Assembly: GCF_901709675.1 (NCBI RefSeq)
Contig: NC_051100.1
Location: 11,008,786-11,072,785 of the forward strand
Direction of reading: 5' to 3'
Source: Syngnathus acus
Taxonomy: Eukaryota; Chordata; Actinopteri; Syngnathiformes; Syngnathidae
Length of the DNA stretch: 64,000 nucleotides
Position 1 is the stretch's first letter, and every line of letters starts with the position of its first letter. The position numbers and the translations under genes are program-made. The notes beneath the pieces are model-generated. The model saw only the letters and a list, made by a program, of their open reading frames with translations. It made no database searches and was not told the DNA's origin. Shown one piece after another: positions 45,736 to 57,900 of the stretch.

Positions 45736-46489
45736 ACCCTCTCAAGATGGAAGGCTTGCGTGTAATTTTTCAGCTCTAAATTAAAATGGAGATATTATTT
45801 GAGCTTTATGTGATTCAAGCGTTGAAGAGCAAAAGTCTATGCAAAGTGAGTCATACCTCTCAGCGTGACAGTAACGTGTCAAGGATGCGGTCTGGACAGG
45901 TCATTCCACCTTCGGCTGTCCTTGCGTCCGCTGCCAGACTCTGGTTTCCATGACAACAAAGTCCGTAAGTCTCCCTGAGGCTCGCCCTCCCACTTTGCTC
46001 TTCTTCCAGAGTCAAAGTCTTGAAAACAATGAGTAGTCAGTCATGTTGTTGTCATCTCTTGGCTCCTGGATGAAGGTCGGAGAGAGCGCCTGCGGGTCTT
46101 ACGGCGAAAGCATCTCAGTGTGTGTGCGTCCTGTGTGTGTTTGCGTGCAGCGAGACTGTCAGAGTGATCCGCTGACTGTAAAGCCTTGTGACTTACTTTG
46201 AATCAGCAGCAGCCCCTTCCTTCCCTCCTCAAGAATGGGAGGCTTTTTTCCTATTGGCCCTCATTGTGTGATTCAAGCAACCTTCACTCCTTTTATTTAT
46301 GTGCCTGATTCTTGATACTTGATCAAGACTGATGGCTTTTCCTATCGTTCTTGAGCCACGCCTTATATGTAGTTGTGTATATATAGTTGAGAAGATGCAT
46401 CATATTTTGACTTTTGTTACTGGACAGAATGTTTAGAGGAGAGACAGCAGGCACAACGGGAACCACGTTAATTGGGGTGGATAGAACAA

Positions 46490-46960
46490 TTATTTGAAAA
46501 AAAAAACTGAACATTAATCAGGAAAAAATGCGAAAACAGAGAAAACAAACTAAATACACATTAAAGTGTATATACATATCTTTTTCTGTCTCTTTAATTT
46601 TTTTAAAGACACTAAAAAAAAGATTGGGAAAAAAAAGATATGAAATACAAAAACCCTTTGTATAAATTGCTCTCGGGAAAAAATAGGAAAAGGGGGAGTG
46701 GAAAAATACAATGACAAAAAAATTATGAAAGAACAAAACCGGCTACTCTCAAAACAAATAGTCAAAGGACAGAAACCCCGCCAAAAATGGAAAAAGGAAA
46801 CGAGAAATTGCGCAAAAAAAAAGGGGGTATAAGGAACCACAAACAAATTTGGGAAAATGTGGAAAGTAGAGGGAGACAAGCCCAAAAAAAAAATAGAAAT
46901 CAAATGAAGAATGGCCAGATTAAGACAAAAAAAAAGTATGAAAAATGAAATTAAAACAAC
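46490..46960 (+). repeat. A-rich, strand-asymmetric low-complexity tract
   Basis: About 470 bp with very strong A over T on the plus strand and many A6-A9 runs separated by G-rich bits. The long Phe-rich frames on the minus strand here are a product of this composition. Confidence 0.7.
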
Positions 46961-47372
46961 GACCCAGTGCACATATTTGCACGCCTAATCTTGATGACAG
47001 CCTGCGGTGTCTAAAGAAGCCCTCTTCTCTTCTTCCCACCATCCCGCCATTTCCTCTCCTCATTTCTTTGGCAAACAAGCTATCACCCTCTGGTGGCTGA
47101 AAGGCCACATTGAACGCTGAACGACAAACGAGCCACAAGAACAGACAGAGGGCCGACTTTAATCATACAAGTAAGTCAAAGTGTCTTTAAATATGGTATA
47201 AAAATAAATGCAGAGAGGAAAAAAAACAATTATGTTGTAATATAAGACAGCAGACAGTAAGTATCCTCTCGTTTTTTACAGGTGCAGTGGAAACCAATTA
47301 TTGGAGTGCGGTAAACTAATGCAAAGCAAAAGAAAATAAATTAATGCACACTAAACAATCATCGTAATATAG

Positions 47373-47399
47373 GTGTGTGTGTGTGTGTATATATATATC
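47373..47399 (+). repeat. GT/AT compound microsatellite
   Basis: (GT)8 followed by (AT)5. Confidence 0.85.
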
Positions 47400-47699
47400 T
47401 ATATTGTATATTCATTCTCCACAACACTTTCCCATAGTGTGACAAAGTCTGTCTGACCTCATCATCATCATCATGTCGAACAATGACACTGGCTAAGATT
47501 GATCGTTAGAAGCTTATTTGTTTTCTATGTGTGTGTGTGTTTTTTTTTCTTTTTCCTTCTCTCTCTCTGACATCATTTGTTGTTTTCGCCGGAAGTGAAA
47601 GACATCTTCCGATCCAGCAGTGACTACTGAAGAAAAAAAAAAGATTTGGCCTTTTTTTTTTCTCATCTCACCAGGTTTGTCCTTCATCTCAAGTCTCAC

Positions 47700-47988
47700 G
47701 ATGCCTCTTGTTTGTCTTTTTTCTTTACTAATGTCAAGTGACCGTAAGAGGAGAGAGCGGAAGGAACATCCCGCTCTCAGTGGACGTGCAACGGCTGGTG
47801 GACGACAAACAAACAGATCGGGCCTGGCTCCCTCGTCAATGACGATGAGGAGGATGATGATGATGGAGAGATGACATGGCTGCTCTCCATGTCCCAGAGA
47901 GAGAGAAAGATGGCATTGATTTTCTTTTCTTTTTTTTTAGCATGATGGCACACGACTAGTCCGTCGCTTGGATCCTGGCTGGCCTCTC
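47700..47988 (-). other. rgs7: Candidate rgs7 3'-UTR exon
   Basis: On the minus strand an acceptor (tttccaccgcag) ends just before 47988 and the previous exon has a donor at 48096, so a further, noncoding exon is plausible. Its 3' end is not defined; the left coordinate here is arbitrary. Transcript data are lacking. Confidence 0.3.
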
Positions 47989-48096
47989 CTGCGGTGGAAA
48001 GTGACACAAAAGTGTGAAAGCTGGAATAAAAACACACCTAACGAGGACAAGTGCTTTTCAAAAATATACGGCACGTTATCATGTCTGCGGCCTTAC

Positions 48097-48133
48097 CTGG
48101 AAAGAACAGTTTTCAGAAGAGGTTCTTGCTCTT
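48097..48133 (-). CDS. rgs7: rgs7 last coding exon (KSKNLF-stop) with UTR tail
   Basis: After acceptor ttcttacag the frame from the previous exon reads KSKNLF then TGA (48115-48113). The exon runs 16 bases further to a good donor (ccag|gtaagg, exon end 48097), so the stop is in a 37-nt penultimate exon. The human main isoform instead ends GKSLTSKRLTSLAQSY. Splice sites are clear; assignment as the true terminus is inference. Confidence 0.6.
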
Positions 48134-51100
48134 CTGTAAGAAAACCAAAAGACATTGTTACTTCTCATTTCCAAAGGAACAAATTCCAAAAGAAATAAAA
48201 CAAAATAATTTTCACCCTCATTTGTCACATTTGTGAAGTGTGTCCTGATAAACAGTCGTGGCTGTGCGTTTGTGCAACTTGTGCAATTCTCAGTGTCACA
48301 GTATGTTTGGTATCGGATGTAGTAATATCGGAGTATTTTTCGAGTCTGATTATGATTAGACAGACCAATCGTATCCGCAGGCACTTGAGCAAACGTAGCC
48401 AGGTTCAACTGCACAATATCATTTTGTAGCATTTGCTACAAAATTAAAAACTGATTTAAAATCCTTATCCTCATTCGCGATCTGACGTGATGACATGATT
48501 CCTAACCTCAATGCCAACATTCTCTTTGCCAGGATATCAGGTTGAAGCTTCTCACTCTAATTAGAAGCGGTGGCTGATTAATCTAATGACCGCAGCCTCC
48601 CAACCCAAAACTATTCTTCATTGCGGCCTAGATGCCAGACAGGAGCGCCTGTCATCCCCACCTGAAAACAAAGTCTATTCATAAGCGGCTTTTTTTTTTT
48701 CCACCTCATTGGTATGACTGGCGCGTGGGTGCCTCTTTTGTTTGCCATGTCCTTCGTTTTGACCGTTTCAGCAACTCCGAATCGTCCTCCGCGATTGTTA
48801 AATGCGGCACAGAGATAATTTGTGCACACACAGGGATGTCTACTTCACACTGCTTACACTGAACTCCCCATGAACCTGTATGAGGTTTATTCCTGACTGG
48901 GCCTGAAAGGATTGCATGCAGAAACAACAGCCAGCTTTGCTTTTTTGTTCCAGAAACCAAACCATGACAAAAGCAATGCAAAGTTGACTTTCTGTGGGAA
49001 AATGCGTTTTCAAGCACCCCACTCTCGGGGTGGCGCAAGGACCCCAAAAGCCGGAGAAGAAAGTCACATCAGGAAGAGACCCATGTTGTGTTTTATTTTC
49101 TTTGCTATCTACCGAAAATATATCCATCCATTTTCTGTACCGCTTGACCCCACGGGGGTCGCCAGCGTGCTGGAGCCTATCGTAGCAGTCATCAGGCAGT
49201 AGGCAGGCACACAGAGACGAACAACCTCTCACACCTATGGGCAATTTGGAGTGCTCAATCGGCCTACCAACCATGTTTTTTGGGATGTGGGAGGAAACCG
49301 GAGGACCGTGGGCACGGGGAGAACATGCAAACTCCACACAGGGAGGGCGAGAGGTGGAATCGAATCAACACGAAATGTGAGACGGACGTACTAACCAGTG
49401 CCGTGTGAAAATGTAATTCCTGCTTATTTTCATAAAGTGTGTGTGACCGTATGTCTGCTGTACCTGATGCATGTGACACCTGCTATTTTTATTTTTGTTC
49501 TCCACATGAAATCGTTTTGCACACATGCAGGATTCGTGCTAACAGGCGCAGGTAAAAGGTGACCAAATTCGCAGCAGCATCAACGATAAGAAGACCTTGA
49601 TCGTAATTAGCATAAGGTACGTCATGTTTTTTCACCCACTGCCGCCAAGCAAGATGGTTAATAATTCACATTAACCCTTTAGCAATTCTAAATGTGCTCA
49701 TTCCGCGACTGTGCTCTGTGAGACATTATTTTCACTAACCGACATATCATTTTGGCATATTATTTGCTTGCTTAACTGTGCGCTGGTTGCTGTTTTACTA
49801 AGACGTTGCTGTATGCTACTTTGACATTATTGCATGAAAATAAGTGCTGTGAGACTATTTCTAAGTTTTCTATGATTGTGAAGCTTTGGGGCATTTTCCT
49901 TTCAAGACACCTCGGCCACTGTTTTTAATGGTTAAAGGTACAAGCTATCAAGAAAACACAGTGGACTATTCAATGGATTATTCGGAGCACATACAGTATT
50001 AATCATTTTTATGCATACAGCTTGTTCCCATAGGCACAAACACAAATGTTGCAATCATGCAAATGCTTTTTGATTGCATTTTCATCCCTGGTTGGAATAT
50101 TCCAAGAAGACATCAGTAACTGGTTTTTTGTTTTGTTTTGTTTTGTATTGTGCGCTGAGCATACAGCAGCTCCACGTCTACTTTAGCTCTATGTGGAAGG
50201 GATTAGCGGAACCGGGTTTCAAGTGGAGGAGCGTGACTTTGAAAAAGCGTGACTGTGCGTGCCTGGGGTACAGCTTGCGGCATAACCTGCAATGATAAAG
50301 AATGAAACTGCAGCAAAACAATGCGGCACTGAAACTCGCACGTGTGTCTGTGTGGCGATGTTTGCGTGAGGCTGAGTCACGATGGTAAGATATTAAATTC
50401 TGTTCTTATTTTTGTTCACGTGTAAATAAAAAGCCCACAATTGAAATATGTTACCTTCTTCTTGGCCTGCAATAACTCCTGGTAGGCACTGGAGCGAATG
50501 AAGCGGCTGTAGGAATCACTCTTCATCAGCTTGTAGATGTGTTCCTGTTAGGCATGACAGTAATGCATCAAAACATCGGATGCGGCTGTCGCACGCTATT
50601 TATGCCGGATAGCTTCACAGCAAAGCCGTGTCTTCATTCGAAAGCAAGAATGAAGATGTGGCAGCAACCAGTGCGCTATTAATTTGGCCATTAAGGGACC
50701 GCACCAGTGCTGACGGAGTGGCATACCTGTGCGTCTTCAAAGGCATAGCGTCCCGGGTCTTTGACATTCTGAGTGGTTTTGTCATAGCTCTTTGAGTCCA
50801 CGTTGATGGCGCTGGGTGCGCCTGGAGCCAGAAACTCCTGCCAGATCTCTTGAACCCGGGTCGGGACTTCTCGGATAGGGCGTTTCTTTAGTTCCTGGAC
50901 TGCTAGCCAGAACCTTTCAGATGAATGACATTTGGAAATTTAGCTAATATTAGCCAATGAAATCACTTAGATAACCTGCCAGGCCTTATTCAGAACTTCT
51001 CAGTAAGCTGCAGTAAAATTTGCATTTTTTTTCTTTGCAGAGGATAAAAAATAAATGACGTGTTGTTCCAATCGACGTCGCATACAGTTCTACCGCCGCA

Positions 51101-54100
51101 ACGGTGATGCTATTCATTCGTCTGTTTTGCGGTTGTTTAAAATGTGTATCTTTTGTTTATGTTTTGTTTGGCAGTCCTCTTCAGCTGGGAGCAACAATGA
51201 ACAGCTTGAAGCCTCATTTTTGAACAACGCTTCATTATCTGCCGTGCGACTGCTAATTTTGAAGTCAGGTAAGTTTCAAGGTACCGCTGTCATTAAAATT
51301 GACGAATGACTTCTAAGCTTCTAAGCAATCTCATGTATTCCCCAATGAGTAAAAAAATCCTATTTTGAATTGAGGAAAACAGCAACGAATAATAGCTTTA
51401 ATGGTACATTGCCACAAAGCGCTCGGTGAAAGGAGCCGCCTGCAAACGCAAAAGAGTCGGTGGCAGCGCCATGCTTTATTCATAAGTGGCTGTTTGCATG
51501 CATCTTTCAAACTTGTGCACTATTCATGGCGCCATGAATAAACCAATTAGCGGAGGATTCTCAGCCACCTGCGCTTACTCCAGCTGCCGTTGTGCCGACG
51601 AACAAAAACGCTGGCAAAGCTTCGAGCCGCACTTCTACCCTCTGTAAACACGCTTCCTGCGTAGCCGTGCAGTTGTTGACATATTCCGCAATTATGTCGC
51701 TGTTCAATAGATCTGAATGAGTTTGAAAAATAATATAATTGCACCCCAGTTCCCCAACAACCTCCCCCCACAGACTGAGGGATGCCTGTGACACCATGTG
51801 CAGGTATGGGCGGACTGTGACTGTACTTATCTGCAAATGTGTGCGCGCACATTCGTTGGGGGGGGAGACAAACGTGTGAATTAAATTCTCCACAGTCTCA
51901 TCCCTGCACCGAGCATATTAATAACATTCCTCCCACTCCCACTGTGGGGAATCATGTGGGAACTGGAGGCTTGTCCCCGTGCAGGTTTAACATTTGTAGT
52001 AGGATGAGAAGCATTTAAAGCTCAGCGTGAGCGCGCGTCACGTTTAGCTGGAGATTTAAATCCAAGCGGCCGTCACAATCGTCTTGGCTCGCATAGTGTT
52101 GTTTCCTGATGATGACGTCCTGAAATCCACTTGGAGAATAGCCCACCTTAGATTCTCCGAGCTGAATTCAGACTCGAGGAACTTGAGGAACTGTTCCCTC
52201 CCCACGGGGTCTTTGAGAACCTCGTCGATGCCGAAAGCCCACCGCTTCACCCTCTGCTGGCCGGGCTCCTTACTGCATTGACGAAAATACAACATGTTTA
52301 GCATAACAGCTAAATGCAGCGTCATCGTGTTTGCTTTGAACTCTGGGCTCCGTCAATTGACCCACGTCTCAAATTGGTGCATCCCTTTTTGCTCTGATTT
52401 CTGAATGATCCTTTTTTATCCTGGACTGTCCTCTCGCTTGTTCACAAGAGAATGCCAATCAATAAGCTCACGTAATGTGGTTATTTTCAAATCCTTTGTG
52501 CTGATGATGTGAATCCAGACAGTAAGCTGCCAATAATTGTGTTCAATGGGTGTATGTCCTCTGACATCCATTACAGGCTTTTAAATGCAATGCTGCGTGA
52601 TCGATCGTAGTTGGTGCCCCAATTTCTTTAGGTGGAGTGAAATTGGTACTGGAGTGGAAATTGAGAGATTATGGTTGCAACAACGTGAATCTGACAGGCT
52701 GAAAATAACTTTTCACGTGGACGAATTTGAAATTGGTTGAAGCGCTTGATGCAACGTGATCATTTAGTTGTGTCCCCACCTGGCTTCCAGCTCCCACATT
52801 GTGGTATCATCTGAGATCCAGGGGTTGGAGGTGTCCGGGGGTGTGAGGAAGGGGTCGTATTCTATGTACTGCTCCGTGTAGCCCAACAAACTAAAGGAGA
52901 CACACAAGACAACAAGTGGAAGTACTGCCATCTACCGTAGTATCTGTGACTTTGAGTGTGTATGGCTTTAAAAGGCCGGGTCTGTTTTGGTGAATGATGT
53001 GGGTGTCAGAAAATGGGGCTAAAGTTGGCTAAGCTAACTCGGTAGCTTGTTTGTTTTTCCTATTCAGTAAGGAGATAATCAATCAACTCCTTACGGGCCA
53101 CCGACACTATCGACGGCCGATGACGCCACCCCTGATCCTCAAGGTCGCAGCAGGTGGGATCCTCGTCCTCAATGCGCAACACGTGAAAGCATTCAAAGGC
53201 CGGCTAAATGCATCGATGGACAAACTGAGTGAAATTTCAATCAGCCTCGCTCACCTCTCCGCCACTTTGGACATTTTCAGTCGATGCCGATCTAATTGCA
53301 ATTGCCAAAATGTGATCTGAAAGCAAAGCGGGCAAAAGTCAGCCGGTCTGCATGTTAAGCGGCGAGCCGAGCGTGACGTCAGATCACCTGCTCCTGCAGC
53401 TCCTCTTCTGTCGGCTGCTTGGCCTCCGGCGCTGGGGTGTGGGTGGGGCTGTGTGCGCGGATGTCGTTCTGCAGGCCATACACGGACTGGGACGAGAGAA
53501 ACCGGAAATAAATCAGCTGCACAGCATTCTAGTCCAAAACTGTCTGCGCCGCCAATCAACTGCGCGTACCTTTCGGGTTTTGTGTGGATTTTTCATTCTG
53601 GAGGACTTCTTAATGTCGACCTCTGTGGTATTCACACATCCGGGCTGGGAGTAAGAACGAAGTTGAAAGAGAATTCATTCAATGGTTTGGCTTCTTTTGA
53701 GCATTTCTTTTTAATCCAGCTACAGAACCGCCAAATTGCCGTAATTTGTTTCGAAAATTTCAGAACGCCACCTCCCTAAACATGGAACATGTGATGTACT
53801 GCAACTAAAAAACAACAAAATCATGCGTCACATTGTTCAGAATGTTTTAAAATGATCAAAAAATACTTTCAGAGACGTCTCCAGGACATACCCGACGTCG
53901 TGTAATTAAACATGGATAGTGGCAACGGAAGGCACTTAAAGAATGCAAAGTCAGGTCGATTGACTAAATCGCTCTGATCTGTTCGAGAACAACAGCAGGG
54001 AGCCCACAACGTCGCTGTCAAATCGGAATTAATATTGATTATCTTGCCCCGAGCGCGCATAAATTGAAAGTGTTATTTGGCAATTAGGCGTGAGGCCGAC

Positions 54101-54938
54101 GCTATTTGAGGATGGCAGCGACGGAGCGTCTTTAACCTCAGGGGTGACGTTAAAGGCTAATGCTAAGCGAGCAGCAACCGCGCTGATGTGTTCTGACACT
54201 TATCGACTTGGTATTTTGCGCTGGTGACAGACCCCGTCACGCCACATGGCGGCCCCCGTTCTAAATTAGGACACAGCGGAGACTAACGAAGAGCACTCAC
54301 CACCGGTCTATGCACGTCCCAGAAGGCTCTTTCCTGACTATCGAGAATTTTCCTCTCAATTTTGTCCCTTTTCTTATCCACTCTGAAGAGAAAACAAGAA
54401 GAGACACTTGATGATTACGGCAGCACACGTTCATGCGCGACGACGTGAAAGCGGATCGAAACCTACTTTGCTTGTGCTTCTGCTTGCATAAAAATGAATT
54501 CCCATTTCCTGGCGAAAGCTCGCTGTAGTCTTGCTAAGCTCTCCTGAAAGGAAAAACAAAGACGTTATGAGGCGATTGGACCATTTATGTTTGTTGTACA
54601 GCGCACGGCTGGATAGCGTGACTAATGACCTCTGTTCACATACACGGAACATAAACAAAAACCCGAAAGTGACGAAAAGGCTAAACGCTCTTTCACTTAC
54701 CGCCTCGTAGTCTGCAAGCTCCAGACGCGCTTTGTTTTGCATTGTTCGTTTGCAGAGGTAAACAGCTGAAAGAATAATAGGGGGGGGGGGGGGGGGCACA
54801 TGGAGGTGGGTTAGACCAGAACTGGATCTCGGCCTGGCTTTAAGTGGCCCTGCTTTTGATTCACTTAATCCTCTCAACTGCACATTTCAACTGGCCTGTA
54901 AATCACAAAGGTCACTGACCGTGCATTGAGCCTCTGCA

Positions 54939-54973
<35 letters not shown>

Positions 54974-57900
54974 ATGTGTGTCTGACTTTTGATGTCTCTG
55001 CCCATTATCATCCTCCCTTCATCCCATTGTAAAGTGACCATTAGGTGGTCATTAAGCCCTTGGACTGTTTTTAAATTTCAAAAGATTTAATCCTTCATTC
55101 TGCCAATGAGTCTCTAACATCGCCGTGACCTACTTCCTCGACTCTAAACAAGACCGAGCCAAAAAAAAAAAACTTGGAATTAATACGCTGCCAAATGCTC
55201 ATCGGTTGAAATGTTCCTCCTTAATGTGCTCAGCAGGTGCACGCACACACACACACAAGTCGCGATGCTGCCTTCGCTCGCCGTAATCAGTCTGTCTGAT
55301 GAAATTAGACGAAGGTTAAATTCCAATTTAGCTTGCGATACGCTTAAGTCACTTATGTTTCATTTTTGCAACTCTATTACAAAGCCACCGCGGGAAGATG
55401 CTCAAACTCCCAAAGAGCAGGAAACTACAAAAATGCGACAAATTTTTTTTTCATGCCATAATCTCTTCTGGATTACGGTAAAGTATTTTGGAGTCAGCCA
55501 GTCATCCATCAAGCATCTCCAGTGGGTCTAAATTGCTGCCGCTCGCCTCCTAATCGCATCATTGGCAAATAGACTTGAACCTTTGTGTGATTGTAATTTT
55601 AACTGAACCCAAATAAATACATTTATTTGCATCAATTTGCATTGTTGGCTAGTACTCACCGTAGTCTGTATTTTCTGGCTCCCAGCAGTTTGATGGCCAA
55701 AAGTAAGGAGTCTGCAAGCACAAATTAGAAAACCAGATGCACGTGAAAAAGAAACCACAACATCTCTGACGGAGGAACATATGGCGTGTTGTCATGTGAG
55801 GAGGGGGGGGGGGGTATCGGAGCATCATGGCATCTGTCGCAGTAAAGCAGGAGAGGTCAAGGTTTTACATTGTGGTGTTGTGAACGGGATTCTACCAAGA
55901 AGTGTTCCTAATAGAATGACTTTCAGGTGTGTGAAAGAGAACTTGTATCCTGTCACCTGAAACCTGTAGAAAGTGCCGTCATCTTTGAGGGTGAGGACAT
56001 GGTCTGAGATGGGAAAGAAGTAACCATGCGCCGCCATCAGCGTTCCGAGGTGAAGTGCCTCAACTGGGAAGAAGGAAACATCAGTGAAATTGCCGTTTCT
56101 GAATTTAGTCAGATTTTAGATTCCACACTCACAAAGTAGTTTTTCTTCCTGATTGGTTCAATTATGATAATCCCAATGATTGACGTTTGTGACGTAAATG
56201 ATGTATATTGGAAGTTAAAATCTGTTTCTTGCTTTAGTAACTGCAGAGTAATATTAATTTCACAATATGTCCATTATCGTGATTATACATTTGTATTGAA
56301 ACCGAACACAAAAGGGGGCCACTTGACTTTGAGAGGAGGAGCTCATCAGTCCAATCAGCCGTGTTGCGTCTGCTTGACTGGCTGCGGAGAAAATCTGCTT
56401 CCCCGTGGCGCTCACTCAACTGTCGTTGATTTTTAAACCATCACGTAATGAAAAAACACGTAACCATCGTCATCATCATCATCTGTGCCCTTCACCTGGC
56501 ACACATCTGAAGCCGTAACCTTTTAATGATGTCAAAAGCCATCAGTGCGCTTCCGCATCACACCAGTTTGTGTCACGACGCCTCGGTCCAAACAGTTTAG
56601 TATTCACTCATCTACGGTGGACCAGACAATTGCATCTTGGCAAATTCTCTTGTTGAGGCACACACAGATGTATCTGCAGCTGATGTGTGTGTGTGTGTGC
56701 GCGTACATTTGTGTGTGCAACAGGGCTCCGTTTATCAATAAGTGATGACTCATAATTTATTCAAAGCCGTTTACGTACAAACACTTCCCTTCTGTGGTGT
56801 AACCTGAAGGATTATATTATATAATCACCTCACTGGCACACACACACATTTTAGCTCTTCAGTGTTTGCATTATTTTGCACTCTAATGCAGTGCAGTCAC
56901 CCAGCAAGATTATGAATATCCATTCAAGTGTGTGGTTTGTTTTTTGATACGACCATAAAAGAATGAACGCCTTTTGACTTGTCGTTGATTAAATGTACAT
57001 CAAGTTGCCAAGGATTTCAATTGAATCTTCCCTCTTTGTTGCCAAACTACAAACTAACTGGAGCAGGCTTGCCAAATGGCAGCATTGTGACTTTTCATAG
57101 CAGCTTGTTGGAAACTTTTAATTTGGCTTAAAGGACAGCAGGGACGTGTGGTCAGAGGAGGCCATGCCTCCCCTGCCATCATGAAAAGGGGAAAAAACAA
57201 ATTCAATTGTTTTTATTATAGTCATTTTCCTTTTAATTTCAGTAATTTTGTATCATTTTGAACCAAAATCGCTGAATTTTTATGGTAATGTTAAAACCGA
57301 AGACGAGTCGCTGGGAGGAGGCAACTTCCTGCCTTGCCTCCTCTGAGGATTGCGTAATCACACGGCTGCCTATGCTGACAGGCTATGCAGTTAGACTGAA
57401 CTGCTGTCTGTCTCTATGTCACTGTTTAAATGTTCAAACACTGTGGCTATATTAACTCATTTCCGTAGTTAAGCTGATGTATATAATATCTAGTGTTTTT
57501 TGTCATCTGTCTGTAACGTCGTGTTGCTTTAGATCAGGGGTGTCAAACTCGTTTTTTTCGCGGGCCGCATTGTGGTCATCTTCTTTCGGAGGGCCATTAT
57601 GACTGTCAACCCAAATAAATGTATGAGCACCTCATATTATATACAGTAAAAGCTACCAAACAAACTGACAAATAACTCGTTTTCAAATCAGACGAGTAAA
57701 AACTGGTCAAGTATTTAAAAACAAAAGATATTATTAAAAGTGAAGACAATTTGCAATTCTAATAATGACACACGAATTTGATGCACAATTTGTCTTCGCG
57801 GGCCACATAAAATGCTGTGGCAGGCCGTATCTGGCCCCCGGGCCTTGAGTTTGACACGTGTGCTTTAGATGAACAAAACGGCTTTGAAAAGAGACCCAAC

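Larger units (their letters stand above)
42089..47987. other. grem2-rgs7 intergenic region
   Basis: No conserved exon recognised in 5.9 kb. It should contain the grem2 promoter and noncoding first exon (minus strand) and may contain rgs7 3' UTR at its right end. Features seen: a C11-A6 run at 43648-43664, a GC hairpin at 45691-45735, an A/G-rich strand-biased tract at about 46490-46960, a GT/AT microsatellite at 47373-47399, and CT/GAT simple repeats near 47540-47870. Confidence 0.5.
54766..55659 (-). other. rgs7: rgs7 intron
   Basis: 894 bp containing the G run and GT microsatellite and little else recognisable. Confidence 0.7.

Noticed and set aside
46550-46972. 140-codon Phe/Leu-rich minus-strand frame resembling a membrane protein
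   Set aside because: Produced by the A-rich composition of the plus strand; no start context or similarity.
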